Assembly (NCBI GenBank): GCA_002110485.1
Contig: MOWL01000071.1
Location: forward strand, 527,377 to 591,376
From: Emergomyces orientalis
Lineage: Eukaryota > Ascomycota > Eurotiomycetes > Onygenales > Ajellomycetaceae
Length of the DNA: 64,000 nucleotides
Direction of reading: 5' to 3'
This document shows positions 13,762-25,898 of the stretch, one piece after another (the stretch's first letter is position 1; the number at the start of each line of letters is the position of its first letter). The position numbers were made by a program, and so were the translations under genes. Below the pieces are notes generated by a model. It had not been told where the DNA came from. It did not search any database and saw nothing but the letters and a program-made list of their open reading frames with translations.

Positions 13762-16700
13762 TCGACTTAGCTCTGGCATTTTCAACAAGTCTTTTTTCTG
13801 ATCACCATCTGTTGCCGAACTTCTCCTTTTTTTGGGATATTTCTTTTTTGACTCCCTTCTTCTTCACCCATATTTTTCTTCTTCTCATCTATTCCGTCTA
13901 CCAACTTGCGTTTCTAGCTTCCCGCATTGTCCAGCCCCCATGACCCCTTGATGACCCTAACGGTACCGAGCGATAAAATCCACTTTGCCCGTAATAAAGC
14001 AATCAATCAAACCAGCTCCTTGTCCCTCATTCATATCTTCCCGAGACATTCTGTAACTTTCGCACCCCGCCACCCCCCTTACCTTCTGTACCCGCAATAT
14101 TAGATAACCAAATTCCTCTATTATCATACCCACTGTTGCCTTCATCCCATCTATTGGTGATTTCTTTATCTATATACTCTTCCCCTGGGCCGATTATATT
14201 GCTCTTTGTCTCATTCCTATTTCTTCATCCGTACTTTGCATATGGATCCATTGTGTGTTGGACAACCCTCATTTTATATATATATATATATATATTCCGC
14301 CTCTTATTTTCTTCTGAACGGACCAACTACCCGAATTTTGAGGACAGCTTTTTTTCTTTCTACTTACACTTCTTGGAAATATCCCCCCACCCTTTTATCA
14401 AACGAATGAACTTTTATCCTCAGATCTCCCATCAATTGATATCTTCAAGATATGCCAGCTTTCGTCCCTCACTCAGAAAATATTGAATCCCTTTCCCCCC
14501 CTTCATCCCCCATTTTATCATCGTTTTTCTTCTCTTCTTTGAGTAGCTCAAATGATATCTACCACCTATTATGTTACTTCGCCACAATACCACACATTTC
14601 GCTGCAGCGTCTTCAACCAGCATGAAACTTCCACAAAAGCATACGTGACTGACTTCTTCCACTAATGCTCGGAAAGTTTAAGGAGAATGAGATGGAAATT
14701 TTATATATGCGGAATTCCAGATGTCCACATATACTTTAAGCCCAGTTTTTTCCATATCAATCATTCAACTAGATACGTAGCTTCTGTTTTTTATGGGTTT
14801 GAAAGGAACCGCGCTCACGGGCTCAGGAATTTGCTAGTAGAGAATTAAAAAAATGGTCTTGTCCTATTTTAATATTTCTAGAAAAGGTTTTATTGGTACG
14901 AGGCCTATTTCTAGAATACCCGTAGATTGATTTTTTAGGGGGGGTTTTTTTTTGGTCTTTGATTGTGCCTCTGTTGCAGCAACAAATCAGGCAGGCCTTA
15001 CAATAGCTCGTTTGGTATGGACGTATCTTGAAAGGGTTCGGAGCCACGGATAAAGTAAGAAACGGGAGTCAGCGGGGAACTTCCCTAATGGTCCATGGGG
15101 GAAAAAGGGTAGTAAGTGACATGAGAGAGGCCGGAGTTACCATCATCCATCCCCCATCAGCCATGACTCCACAAAACCAAATAATACATGGTAGAACTCT
15201 TACCCCATATTGTGGGTAGGAAATATGTAGGGATATATTTTTTTTAAATTTTATTATTATTATATATACTTTACTTTTAGGTCTTTGTTTTCTATTTCCC
15301 TATTTATTTAATTAATTAATTATTGTTTTAATTGGTGTGAATGCTTTCTTTTTATCTACTTTTTTGTTGCGTCCTTCCCGCTCAGAAGCTCACATCTTAC
15401 TGTGTCCTCCGTACCATGGAGATATATGTGTGCGAGACCTGCTGAATGACTGGCCCCAGACACTGGAAATGGCCTGGTGGGTGGTGAGCCCCATTTGCTG
15501 GGAGCGAGTAAAGAACGAACTTGGTCAAACATGATTGAAACTGATGGCGATCCACTGATTGGCGGCCAACCGAAGCAATTTCAATAACAAAATAAATCAA
15601 AGGGCACAAATATATTTCTCACTAACCCGACTCAGCATGGAAGCGAGGAGCTGACCTGATATGTTGATTGACAGGGCCACAGCTCTCATTGCGGAGTAAA
15701 CTCCGGATATTATTTCACATAATTGTTCTTTCATGATTTAGAGAGTGGGAGAGGCGGAATAAATTGCCCCCAATGGGAAAGTAAGGTTAGCCGAGAGCGA
15801 GATATGTCAGAATGCCAGAACTTATCAATAATGCTGGGGTCGTGGTGAATCCACTCCTCTGCATTATTCTAATTGTTTTCTGGTGTGAATTTATCAAAGC
15901 CAGGTTAGTGGTACCTAGGTACATACATAGGTATCGAAATCGAGTAGCCCCTCTCGGTCTAGCCGGATAACGCTGTTGTATTTCTTATGCACCAACCCGA
16001 TTCCCCGCGGCAGGGGTTATGCGCGAGGGATAGGTAAGGGCTGGCGGTCTGGGCTTCGCTTCTAAAATAAAATCATCATCATTAAAATCAGCGAAGTCGG
16101 AGGTCTAATAACTGAAGAGGGGAGATGGCTGACACACTTTGACATATCTGGCAGGGGTTCGGCGGGTGGGACCCAGAAGTCCTTGGGTATTTTGTTTTTT
16201 CTTCTGGTTTTTAGTCGCTGACACCTGTCTCTCGGCGGCGGGAGGCTTCTTTCAGCGAGTGCTGATCGCAACGCTTCTAGAAGAATAGAAGCATGAAAGG
16301 ATAAACAACTTTTTGGTATCTCAGCTGATGCCTTTCTCTTCCTCTGCTCCCGTCTCTGTTGTTTGTTTGGCTTTTCTGTTCTTTTTATCAATCAAAAACC
16401 CCAGGAAGTTTCGCGCCCAGGATCAACTTGGACTTGGTTTTGCCCCTCCATATGATCCATCGTTGAATCAAAACGCCCCGTGTCCGTGCATTGTTCCAAG
16501 GTTGTGTCTAGCTGACTGGGATTGTTTTGTTCCTCAGGAAATCGGTGTTACAGATGTATGTGCGTTTCACTCCCCCTGTTTTGCTTAACAGAAACCTGGT
16601 ATGGCTTGCATCTTGTATCAATTTCCCGGTGGCATTTCAAATAATTCATTTAATTGTCCAACTTTTTCGAATCATGTTGTATTTGCACACCCAGTATTGC

Positions 16701-17256
16701 TGTATGCACAAACCCTTAATTCATTTTTACCTCTCAGCATCCAAATACTAATCCATGTCTCGATTGAAAAAAATGCATGCCTAGGAAAGTACCCACATCC
16801 GCTTGAAACCCGACACGGATATCTTGCTCATTTGAGAGAAAAGGGGGAACAAGACATGAGAGAAGAAAAAGTAGAACTTTACCCAAACCAAAAGCTACTG
16901 TCTGGGAGATTCACAGGGTATCTATCTAGTTAAAAGCAGGTAAACGGAAAGACATGCCTGCTCTCCTTTCAGGCTATGTTCTGTTAACACCATACCTGAC
17001 TCAACAGGCTGGTCATCATAACAAAATATGAACAAGGCAAGCTATATTCTTGGCTGAGGGAGGGGGCGCACGGATATTACTATCCGCGATCTACATACTG
17101 TTGAAGGTCACCCTGTCCCTGTATTTGCCTGGAGCCATGGGCAGCTCGACAAGCAACAGACCAACTAGGAAGCTGTTCTATGTTTGAACGCCGGCACAAT
17201 ATCGATAATCATATTTTCTGATAAGAAGCAGCAAGAATAAGACGCGGTCGAGACTC
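13762..17256. other. Non-coding region downstream of the zinc-repeat gene
   Basis: The first several hundred bases are CT-rich and probably hold the 3' untranslated region of the zinc-repeat gene. A TA dinucleotide run lies at about 14276-14294 and AT-rich, T-rich patches near 15236-15330. Open frames are short and give no recognisable protein. I find no RNA gene or element that I can support. Confidence 0.5.
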
Positions 17257-17402
17257 TGAAATGTCAGTGCGCGCATTTCATCAGCCTGTTATTCCCGTCT
17301 TCCCATCCCTGGAAGACGAGATACGAAACAGAGACGGATCATTGGCCTGGCCAATGATCCGTCGCCGGAGGTCTGCTGACAGAATTTTTTTTTTTTTTTT
17401 TT
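17257..17402 (+). other. Three consecutive perfect hairpins followed by T18
   Basis: Hairpin 1 has 7-bp arms TGAAATG/CATTTCA (17257-17263, 17274-17280; 10-base loop). Hairpin 2 has 8-bp arms CGTCTTCC/GGAAGACG (17296-17303, 17311-17318; 7-base loop). Hairpin 3 has 15-bp arms GACGGATCATTGGCC and its exact complement (17333-17347, 17349-17363) around a single T. A run of 18 T starts at 17385. No frame is coding across it. Read on the + strand this resembles a compact structured RNA ending at a Pol III-type T-run. It could instead be a small foldback element or chance. I recognise no known RNA family. Confidence 0.35.
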
Positions 17403-17890
17403 GTTTTCTTTTACGCTGAATGAAGCAAAAATGTGTTAACATCAACATACAAACATGGTGAATGGCGTTTTGCGATGAAAATTTGGAAATTAAATCCTTC
17501 TACGGAGTATATAGAGTATTATTATGATATTATGAATATAATACTCTTCTTTCATGTTTGTCCTTTGTCACATCTTAAGGATGCGCAAACCTTTTTGTAC
17601 TTTTAAAGTTGAGTGCACAATGACTATTGATTTCTGAGTGCTTGGCTTATTTTGATCTCCTTTTTCGGGCGAGCTGTTAAAAATGTAGATTTTTTTGTTG
17701 TATTTTATAAAAAGAGTTTCCGAACCCTGAAACTCAAAATGCTCCAACAACATGCAAAATATGGGTTTGACATCACGTCTTTTAACTACGGGAAAGAAAG
17801 TTATCTTCTCCACAACAAAGCCGTTGCCAAGAACAAGAATAGCATTTAAATCGTCCAAGGAGCACCAGCGGCGGAGCTCGGGGTGGAGGG

Positions 17891-17920
17891 GAGGTGGAGG
17901 GAGGTGGAGGGAGGTGGAGG
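17891..17920. repeat. G-rich decamer minisatellite
   Basis: Three perfect tandem copies of GAGGTGGAGG, preceded by a degenerate copy from about 17881. The G-runs are arranged so that a G-quadruplex on the + strand is possible. No gene is adjacent. Confidence 0.85.
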
Positions 17921-18309
17921 GCGAGAACAATTACTTACGTCGCTTATCTGTTGCTGCAATTGGCTACAATATACTGATCCTCCGCTGTTGCGTCTCTTCC
18001 TCCCCGTAGTACGCGGTTGCTCGCGTCCAGCCCCTATTCTCTATCTGTTGATCGTTTTCATTATTATAATATTATTCTTTCTCCTGTTTATGCGCAGGCG
18101 GGTCCGAAGTATTCATTTCGTCAGAGTGACTACAACTCCTGTGAAACTAGCATTTACCAAACAAGTCGCTCAGTGTTCAAGGAGATTTCCCCTACCCTCC
18201 CCTTCAGCTTTGGAAGAACATGGAGCATGGTTTGTTGTCTTGTCAATGGCGCGCGAGATGTGGATCAGGGGAGAAATTGTACAATACGGGGCGGACCTTG
18301 AGGTAAAAT

Positions 18310-18326
18310 GGGGGGGGGGGGGGGGG
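18310..18326. repeat. Poly-G run (17 G)
   Basis: A homopolymer of 17 G. Such runs are rare in fungal DNA, prone to length error in sequencing, and capable of quadruplex formation. Confidence 0.85.
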
Positions 18327-21300
18327 TTTGGCTGCTACGGAATTTGGATAATTGCTCAACATTACCTACATATGCATGTATTGATTGGTTTGCACAGTAC
18401 AAATGTTTAAGAACTGTTTGAGACTCCAGAGAAATAAAGTACATTACATTCAAAAGCTCATAGATGAAAAATTAAACAGTGTGAATGTAAATGTGTGCTG
18501 TGACATTTGTTGATAGATATGTCGCCCAATTACATGTATTGTTGATTGAGAAACGTGCAACTTGCCCTCGCTCCAACATGCGCCTCAATGTTAATAATAA
18601 AACCGCTAAGGATTTCTTATTCCCTGTGAGATGTTATGTGTTGAACCAAACCGGAGAATAATGATCGGCTCCTAAAAAAAAAAGAGAGAGGAGAATAGAA
18701 ATTGTTTTGAGAAAAAAGGTTGAAGCACTTCACAGGTTGTTCGCTCTGTGCTAAGATACCTTGTAAACCTTTTCTTTCTTGCTTCTCCGTTCTTTCTATT
18801 CCGCTGTAATTCACCTCCTGAAATGCCAGATGTTCTACTTGCTATTCAAATTTTATTCAGAGCAAATCTCGTTATCCTGCACAATCTCGATTGTTTTGCC
18901 ACACAAGAGCCAATGGGATGTTACACCTCCAAATGTTGGTCTTGGGATGAAAGATTTCGAGATGCTAAGCATTCATTTCCTTCAGCAACCCGCCTTGCCG
19001 GGACCTTGGCGGTGAAGAATAAAATTTGGGAACAGCATATTCAATGCTTATGAATGTACTCTACATGTGCCGCACATTGTTTCCAGCAAGCACCAAGTGC
19101 AAATTCGTTTGAAGGATTGTATCCCAGCAGCCGAAATGTAACCAGTGGCATTGCATTTAGCTCACGTTTTGAAACCCTGGGAGCTATTTTTGCGAAAGTG
19201 AGGTGAAGTCGCCTTTCCACCCTTGGGCTTGGATTGGGCATATATCAATCCTATCATCTCTAAACTTAAGCCTAGCAAAACCAGAACGTGTATATTCGAA
19301 CCGTGATAAAAGGAAACCCTCCCTTCTAAACAAACGCCTCTCGGCCTGGCTAACATCGGTAAGAACCTCGCGACAATTCTCCGGAACCTAGAAGCCAGGA
19401 TTTCGAAAACCGGGATGAAGAAGCAAGGATTATTTTTCGCCTCTAGATAAAACCTACCTGTGTATACTGTGTATACAGCCGCTCCTCAGACGAATAGCCC
19501 GTGACATGTAAGCACAACACTTATAAGGCTTGCCACGAAGCCTAGACCTAACAGTAATCGGCCGCGCTTTCTCTGCCACTAATAATCAAGGCAGCATCCC
19601 AGGCGGGGTAGGTCGGGGGGGGGGAGAGGTTCCCAGGTGGCAATCAAATCCGCTGCCGAAAAGAGCGCACAACGACATTTTCTTCCCTGCATAAAACTAT
19701 GACTTCGGCATGAAAAAAGACATAATACGCGCCTGGTTCACAGAAGCCAAAAAAAAGACGGCAACAGGTGGAGAATTTTAGCCAGAGCTTGCCAGAGCAC
19801 GATAGCCCACCACGATTGAAACCGAGTAACTGGAAAGTAACTTTCATGCTTGTGCAAAAGATCTTGGAGGCATTTATGTCCCCCATTCCTTGAGAATCCA
19901 GCATGAATCTAAAATGTCTGCACCCATTAGGAAATGTTAGAAATTGGATGTTCCAAAAATTCTGTAAGTTGGCATGATTGGATGCCCAGATGCCCCTCCC
20001 TGGGCTCCTCCCTCCCCATCTCTGCCGTGGACAACGCATTAGGTGCTGCTTATGCAGAAGACTGCAGCTCTACGTCTTGTCAGTGGATGAAATATTCCCA
20101 GCAATAGGGAAACTAATAGGATCACTCCGCGGCATGGAGTTTCTCCCGGTAGTGGAGTTGTGCAGGTGAGTGATTCAAACCATGCTTTTTCATCTGCCTG
20201 TTTTTCTCCAAGCTGCTTTTATGCACGTTGTTGTTCAAACTCGGCAAGCTGCAGAAAACCGCTCCCATGCAACGTCGTGGTTGGCGCGGGGTGCTTGGAC
20301 TTTAGAACTCCAGGAAGCAGAGAAAAGGGTGTGGCTTTTGTAGAAAATTTTGATGTGTGCTGGCGGAGAGACACTTGATCTGGTTAGAGGTGGCTGCCTG
20401 CCCCCGCTTGGCCAGGCAAGAGCAGGGTACGGGCATCGTAAAAGCGCAACATTAAGCAGAGAGGAGCGAAGGGGATGAGTACAGTACAAGCACTGATTTT
20501 GAAATAATGAGCGTTGAAGCCCCATCCATCTGATATTTATTTGATAGAAACACGAGAATATGGCTATGGGTTACTGATATCTTGATCTCCCTTGCAAGGG
20601 AAAATACCCAATGGCCTTTCTATTTTAGACAACCGTATTGCATGTATATCTTTCAGTACGCGGCTGGTCACACCAGTTCGTCCTGACTGCTGGGTGTACC
20701 GAGACCTCAGCGACGGCTCTTCCGGGGGAACGAAGCCGGGTCACGCTTGTAATACGCTTGTTCACGCTTGTACCATGGCTAAACTCTGGGTCTGGAAGAT
20801 CACAGGGTCTGTGCTTAGGACTCCGCGGACGGGTTCGTTCTAGCTTTGGGCTGTATTGTATCGAAACAGAGTACGGTTTGTTTTGTATAGTTATTACATG
20901 TGCTTCGTTCGGTTACGATACGGTATGAGCTGGTACAGATATGCATTTGTTGAAACATGCGCACAGACATCCTCATACGCTTCCCCTTGTTCAGTTTTGC
21001 TTTTTAAACCTGGGGACGAACTTTGGATGGAAGAAGAATAACATAAAACGACCAGTCATTGGCAACGGAGTGCGTGAAAATTTTTTGTCTTGCCCTTACC
21101 GCCTCCTCTTCATATCGTGGCCGGTCTTTTCGTCGGTAAGCCAATATTTCTATCCCCTTCTTCAAATGGGCCCATATGCTCAGTGCTCGCTCACTTGGTT
21201 CGCGCAATCGAGCCGGAAGTTTCGAGGATTGCCTTGCCCTTCTTGATGGCAGCGACCACGGCCTTCGGAATGCCAAATGCTGGGTCCTGGGCAATTGGGA

Positions 21301-22748
21301 TAGGATGAATATATATCCTTTGCTTGAATTTTATCCTGCAACCAGTCCCCATTCATCCCTATATACTTCTTATACAATCTCCCGGTCTAGGACCGCTAGG
21401 GCCCTCGATTATTCTCCACCTTTTGTCCCGAGATATCGAAATTAAAAATCTGATTGAGTTGTGCGAGGCTGGTGGTATGCTGTGGTGCTGTGTTAATCGT
21501 GACACAGAATCTATGACATCGCACACTTAGGCCCTAGTGTTAGCTAGGAAAAAAATTGACCCAGAACCACCCGGCGTTGGATTACACAAACAGTGGCATA
21601 TGTATGGATGGCATTCGGGGTCTACCGCGAATCTGGATCGGGGACCTCCATATCATATGCTGGAAACTCAACACTCCCAAATCTATTTTCCGGATCAGGA
21701 ACAAATGCGGTTATCATATTTATCTGCCCTTAAATCTCCCCGCTTCTGTTTCGTCTGCTTTGGAAGTAGAGTTACGGGATTTGAAGTTATCCTTCCCAGA
21801 GAAAACAAACTCCCCGAGACTTGTTTCTACTGTGATTTAAATGCCAGTTGTAATCAGGAAAACCCCGTGGATTAGCAGGCAGCTAGTTCTTTGATCAACG
21901 GAGATGATTCTCCTATTTGAATTAATAGAAGCCATAATCTATCCCTCTCTATTCGCAGCATCGTTACCAATGTTTCGATACAGGTATTATGCCGCATGAA
22001 AATTTATCGTGGAGTTTTTATTTCTTTTTGGAATCTAGTTGGAGAACATTGTCGTCTTCACCAGAGCTCGTGGGGTAATAACCCTGGCAAATGGGTAATA
22101 AATACTATGGCAGCAAGACGGCTCCAGCCTGGGTCTTTCTCCCAAATTACCCCATGTGGTAATGGAGAAGAACTTAACAACTGCGCATATCCGTGATAGA
22201 TGCTGATGGGAATATGAGCCTTGTCCAGGGCACGATTGGATCAGCTGGACGGTGTGGCAGTGTACTAAATCTTGCGAGGTTTTGGAAAATTAATTGGGAG
22301 GCGCACGCATATCACTGGCAAGATCCAATGACTAATTGGAAGAGAGACTTTAGCATTACCAGAGCAATGTGTTAGGGGGAATGGAGCCAAAAGAACCGTT
22401 AAATAAATGCCTTATCCCCTGCAGCATTGTGTCTGTAGCGACCCCAAGGATGAAGGAAGATAAGATGGCATGAGCTAGAGGAAGCGCCTAGATCGAATAT
22501 GAGGAGCTGTGGCATAGATGAAGGAATCTGGAAACCCCCTGCATATGTATGTTGTCGTTGGAGGCCACTTTCTGGCGGATGGCCGCGTCCCTTCTTACCA
22601 ATTCAAGGGAATGACATGACAGGTGAGGCTCCAAAGACTGAGGCGAGCCTCCACCACGAAACCGCCATCAACCTGCCAGGCAAAAAGAAAAGAAATTCTT
22701 TTCCCACTGAAACACAACTCAGCCGTCCAAGAGAAGATATTAAAGAAC

Positions 22749-22760
22749 AAAAAAGAAAAA
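22749..22760 (-). terminator. Pol III T-run terminator of tRNA-Leu
   Basis: Read on the - strand, runs of five and then six T begin 12 bases beyond the 3' end of the tRNA. This is the expected position and form of an RNA polymerase III terminator. Confidence 0.75.
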
Positions 22761-22771
22761 GAAATTGTTGT

Positions 22772-22894
22772 TGACAAGAGCGAGACTCGAACTCACGCGG
22801 GTTTCCCCATACCGGATCAGGAAATCCTTATTTAGGAATTTCCAAGTGTTCACGTGACTTGAACGGTACGCCTTAACCACTCGGCCATCTTGTC
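22772..22894 (-). tRNA. tRNA-Leu(CAA) with a 42-base intron
   Basis: The - strand folds as a type II tRNA. The acceptor stem is GACAAGA/TCTTGTC (7 bp) with discriminator A. The D arm carries the A box TGGCCGAGTGG, the anticodon stem is TACCG/CGGTA with loop TTCAAG, a long variable arm (GGG-GAAA-CCC) follows, and the T arm is GTGAG/CTCGC around TTCGAGT, which is the B box. The anticodon is CAA (Leu, codon UUG). The intron occupies 22857-22816, one base 3' of the anticodon, which is the canonical eukaryotic site cut by the Sen2/Sen34 endonuclease. No CCA is encoded, as expected in eukaryotes. SEN34, the RNase P subunit POP4 and RPB8, all needed to make this tRNA, lie 6-13 kb to the right. Confidence 0.93.
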
Positions 22895-24929
22895 ATGTTT
22901 AACATTGCTTTTGGGGCTGCTAAATTCTCATGTCATCCACCTGCATCTCACGTTTTGTTCGATTACGTAACCTAAGTCCTTAGACAGATTCAAAATTCCG
23001 CAGATATAACAACTTCCCGCTTTTGACGTTTGTCAACTAACAAGAACGCGGATATTTCTACGGGCGCGCGCGCTCGCTCCTCACCGCCGCTTTCTCAGCC
23101 GTCATAAACATGGCTTCAAATCAGGCCGGATTGCTCTCGTGGACTATTGGACCCGCTATTGAGCTGGGGGTGGAAAGAGCCTGCTGATTAGATTGCTCGC
23201 GTCAGAGACCTGTTGCCGACTTGATTGTCCTGTGGGAAATGTCCAAATTGGATCGGCGAAATGATGAGCCGTTATTACGGTCCGGGGTTTAGCCAAAATC
23301 CTTAAGCTCCAGACCCGTCACTCGGATTAATGGAAGGATAAGTAGCCGAATCTAATGGCTAGTTGCAGGCTGCTTCTCTGAATGATGTGCTGGAGATCTT
23401 TTTTTGACAGGATCTCGATCCATTTTCCAAAGAAAATATTTGGCTGGTTGTTCAGTATCCCAAGGATTTATTTACGAAAATGACTTCTAGAGATCCTATT
23501 TTCTTTAACAAAACACTCTTTGAAAAGGGAACGAACCATTCCGCTCCTGACGAGGCAGACTCCTTGCATTCTGTAGACAATAAAATTGAACCACCCCAGA
23601 TTTCCACTTATGACGCCGCTCCCATCCCAGGTCCGGGGTACATAAACTTCAAGGATCTCAGAACCTGATATCGACCCCCAAAATGCGCACCATGAGTACG
23701 AATCTCCGTGGTCAGTTACAGTTACATCAGCCGCCGCCCAGATATAGGGAACATAGGGCATGAAACCCAACAATCATCAAGTAGCACCCGCAGGGCATCT
23801 TATGCCGCTTTCGGCATATAATTTCTCTCTTTTGAAAAGGATCTGGGGATACCAAAGCTATTATTCCTCATACCCCACGCTTTCACAGCGCGTCCTGCAG
23901 GGGCACATTTTACCATCCTCATTTAAGAGCTGAATAACCCCAATATCGTGAGTCCGCCCGGCCCGCCTGGGTGAATTCTACCAATGTAATATACTTCCCG
24001 TTATCTAAAGGCGCCATCCGTTAGGTACATGGCGGGCCATATATCAGTAACATCGCGAATAAAGTCCTCAACAAGCTGGTATGCATGGAATACGTCATCG
24101 TGGCTTACCATTCGCTGCGTTGGCCATCCTATGTGGAAGCCAGGTCGCGACACCGCGGGATGGACGAGTTTGCTGTAGCCGCTCCTCCCGGGGATCTGCC
24201 GCAAGCATTATGCGTCATCGAAGAATTGATTATTTGATGAAGCGTTAAAGAACAGTTATATAAATGCAAGTTATCGGCGGGCACTTACAATGTGGCGGCG
24301 GGCAGAAATGGTGTGGTGGTTTTCACTCTCTCGATAATTTTGCTCGGATAAATGAGATACAGGGCCAGAGCAGAATTATGAAAATAATCAATCCTTCAGC
24401 CTTTGGTATTTATCCTCCACAATTTCCTCGTAAAGTTTTGAGGCCGAAGAATCATAAATTCTCCAGGAAATGGATCACCCTTTTTTACCCCGCAAAATGT
24501 GACATCCCCTGATTCACACGCCAAGCCATTTTGTTATTAAGTTATTGCTAAAGGACTTTGCAGGCTGAAACATCCAACGTTGCAGCACCACTCCCAAAAC
24601 GCCAACGATCTCCAAACGGATCAAGGGTCAAACCTAATTGAAAATGAACACCCAAGCCACAAACTTCTCGCAAAAGTCATGCTTCTGTCAAGCAAGGGTG
24701 AGAGTTCTGATCAAACCACGCTCCAGCAGGCTGGAACGTACGCAATCCTTGGCTGTTGCATATCCATACAAACTCACGCGCTTAGGTGACATCTTTGGTG
24801 AGGTATGACAATGCCTGCACATCTCGCGACGCTTGAAGTAAAGGATGTTCCTGAATTGGGGCTGATATGTTCCTCAATGGCTGTCGTGCTGCGATGCTAG
24901 GAAATGCTTCGACAGGGCTGGAGCGATAG
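22895..24929. other. Intergenic region between tRNA-Leu and the cupredoxin gene
   Basis: No gene with firm support. On the - strand at 24001-24204 a frame of about 65 codons, lacking an ATG, reads like ordinary protein (for example GFHIGWPTQRMV) rather than random sequence. I do not recognise it and it may be a relic. Other frames are shadows or chance. Confidence 0.4.
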
Positions 24930-24938
24930 TCTATAAAG
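24930..24938 (+). promoter_or_regulatory. TATA box candidate for the cupredoxin gene
   Basis: TCTATAAAG lies 206 bases before the ATG at 25136, in an otherwise CT-rich leader. It is the best TATA match upstream of this gene. Confidence 0.45.
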
Positions 24939-25135
24939 GGGTGTCCAACTTCCTACATCCCTTAACTTGTTTTTTAATTTATATTTGTGGCTTGGTCAAA
25001 GAGAACACATATATAATCCTACACCTGCACTTATTTTATTTTATCCATTCCTCAGAGCATACGTCGATCTCATTTAACCTCCGCGCGTTTTAATATCACC
25101 TATTACACTAAAAAGCAACGGAAATTGCAGCAATC

Positions 25136-25520
25136 ATGAAATCCATAATCAGCACTGCCGCCCTCATCGCTGTTGCTTGCGCAGCTACAATCGATGTCAA
25201 GGTTGGCGATAACGGCCTTACGTTTGAACCCAGCACCATCAAGGCTAGCGAAGGTGACGACATCGTCTTCCATTTCTTCCCCAGAAACCACGACGTCGCT
25301 GTAGGGCCCTTCGATGCGCCATGCACCGCTTCAGACGACGGTTTCTATTCCGGCCTCATCAACATCGACGGCAGCCAGCCTGATGCTACCTTCACCGTGA
25401 GAATCAATGACACGAATCCCATCTGGCTTTACTGCACCACCCGTGGCCATTGCCAGGGCGGCATGAGTGCTGTCATTAACCCTCCGTGAGTGTTTCACTT
25501 CTTATTTTATTTCCCCTGCT

Positions 25521-25551
<31 letters not shown>

Positions 25552-25898
25552 GACCCTGTGACTAATATCGCGAGAAATTCAGGGCCGGTGGGAACACCCT
25601 CGAAGCCTACCAAGCCGCTTCTAAAAACGCGAACAGCGTCCGACCACAGCAAGTTCGGGGCGGTATCTTCAGAGAGAATGGGGGCGCAAATCAATCAGGC
25701 TCCGCCTCAGGAACACCTTCCACTACTCCGACTGGAACTGGTGCTGCTACTGGAACTGGTGCTCCTACTGGGACCGGTACTGCTGCCCCTACCGGTACTC
25801 CTGGTGCCGCATCTGCCCTCTTCAGTGAAGGAACCATGCTTTTTAATGTATTCGCTGCAGTTGTCGCGGGTGGTGCAGGATTGGTTGGTCTTCTGTAG
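25136..25898 (+). CDS. Secreted cupredoxin-domain protein, probably GPI-anchored
   Basis: Two exons (25136-25485, 25583-25898) give 221 residues. Residues 1-17 are a signal peptide with a hydrophobic core and an Ala-x-Ala-type end. Residues 18-116 are a plastocyanin-like beta domain. Expected type 1 copper ligands are H52 (RNHDVA), C100, H105 and M110 (YCTTRGHCQGGM); C63 and C106 could form the fold's disulphide. A Thr/Gly/Pro/Ala linker rich in PTGTG-like units follows, a likely site of O-mannosylation. The last 20 residues or so are hydrophobic after a small-residue stretch (GAASALFS), the form of a GPI-attachment signal. Fungal members of this group sit at the cell surface; copper binding and redox function are inferred from the ligands. 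The 97-base intron contains a run of 29 T. The joined frame needs the intron, because reading through changes frame. It is a lone gene with its own TATA candidate. Confidence 0.88.
25523..25551 (+). repeat. T29 homopolymer inside the cupredoxin intron
   Basis: Twenty-nine consecutive T lie just upstream of the probable branch site (GACTAAT, near 25558) and the acceptor at 25582. Its length probably varies between isolates and could alter splicing efficiency. Confidence 0.85.

Larger units (their letters stand above)
17403..22748. other. Long gene-free stretch
   Basis: Apart from the two G-rich repeats listed separately, I find only short frames without domains or convincing splice partners. 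Composition is moderate, with no transposon signature. A short reverse B-box-like string near 19277-19290 does not sit in any tRNA fold I can draw. Confidence 0.45.
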
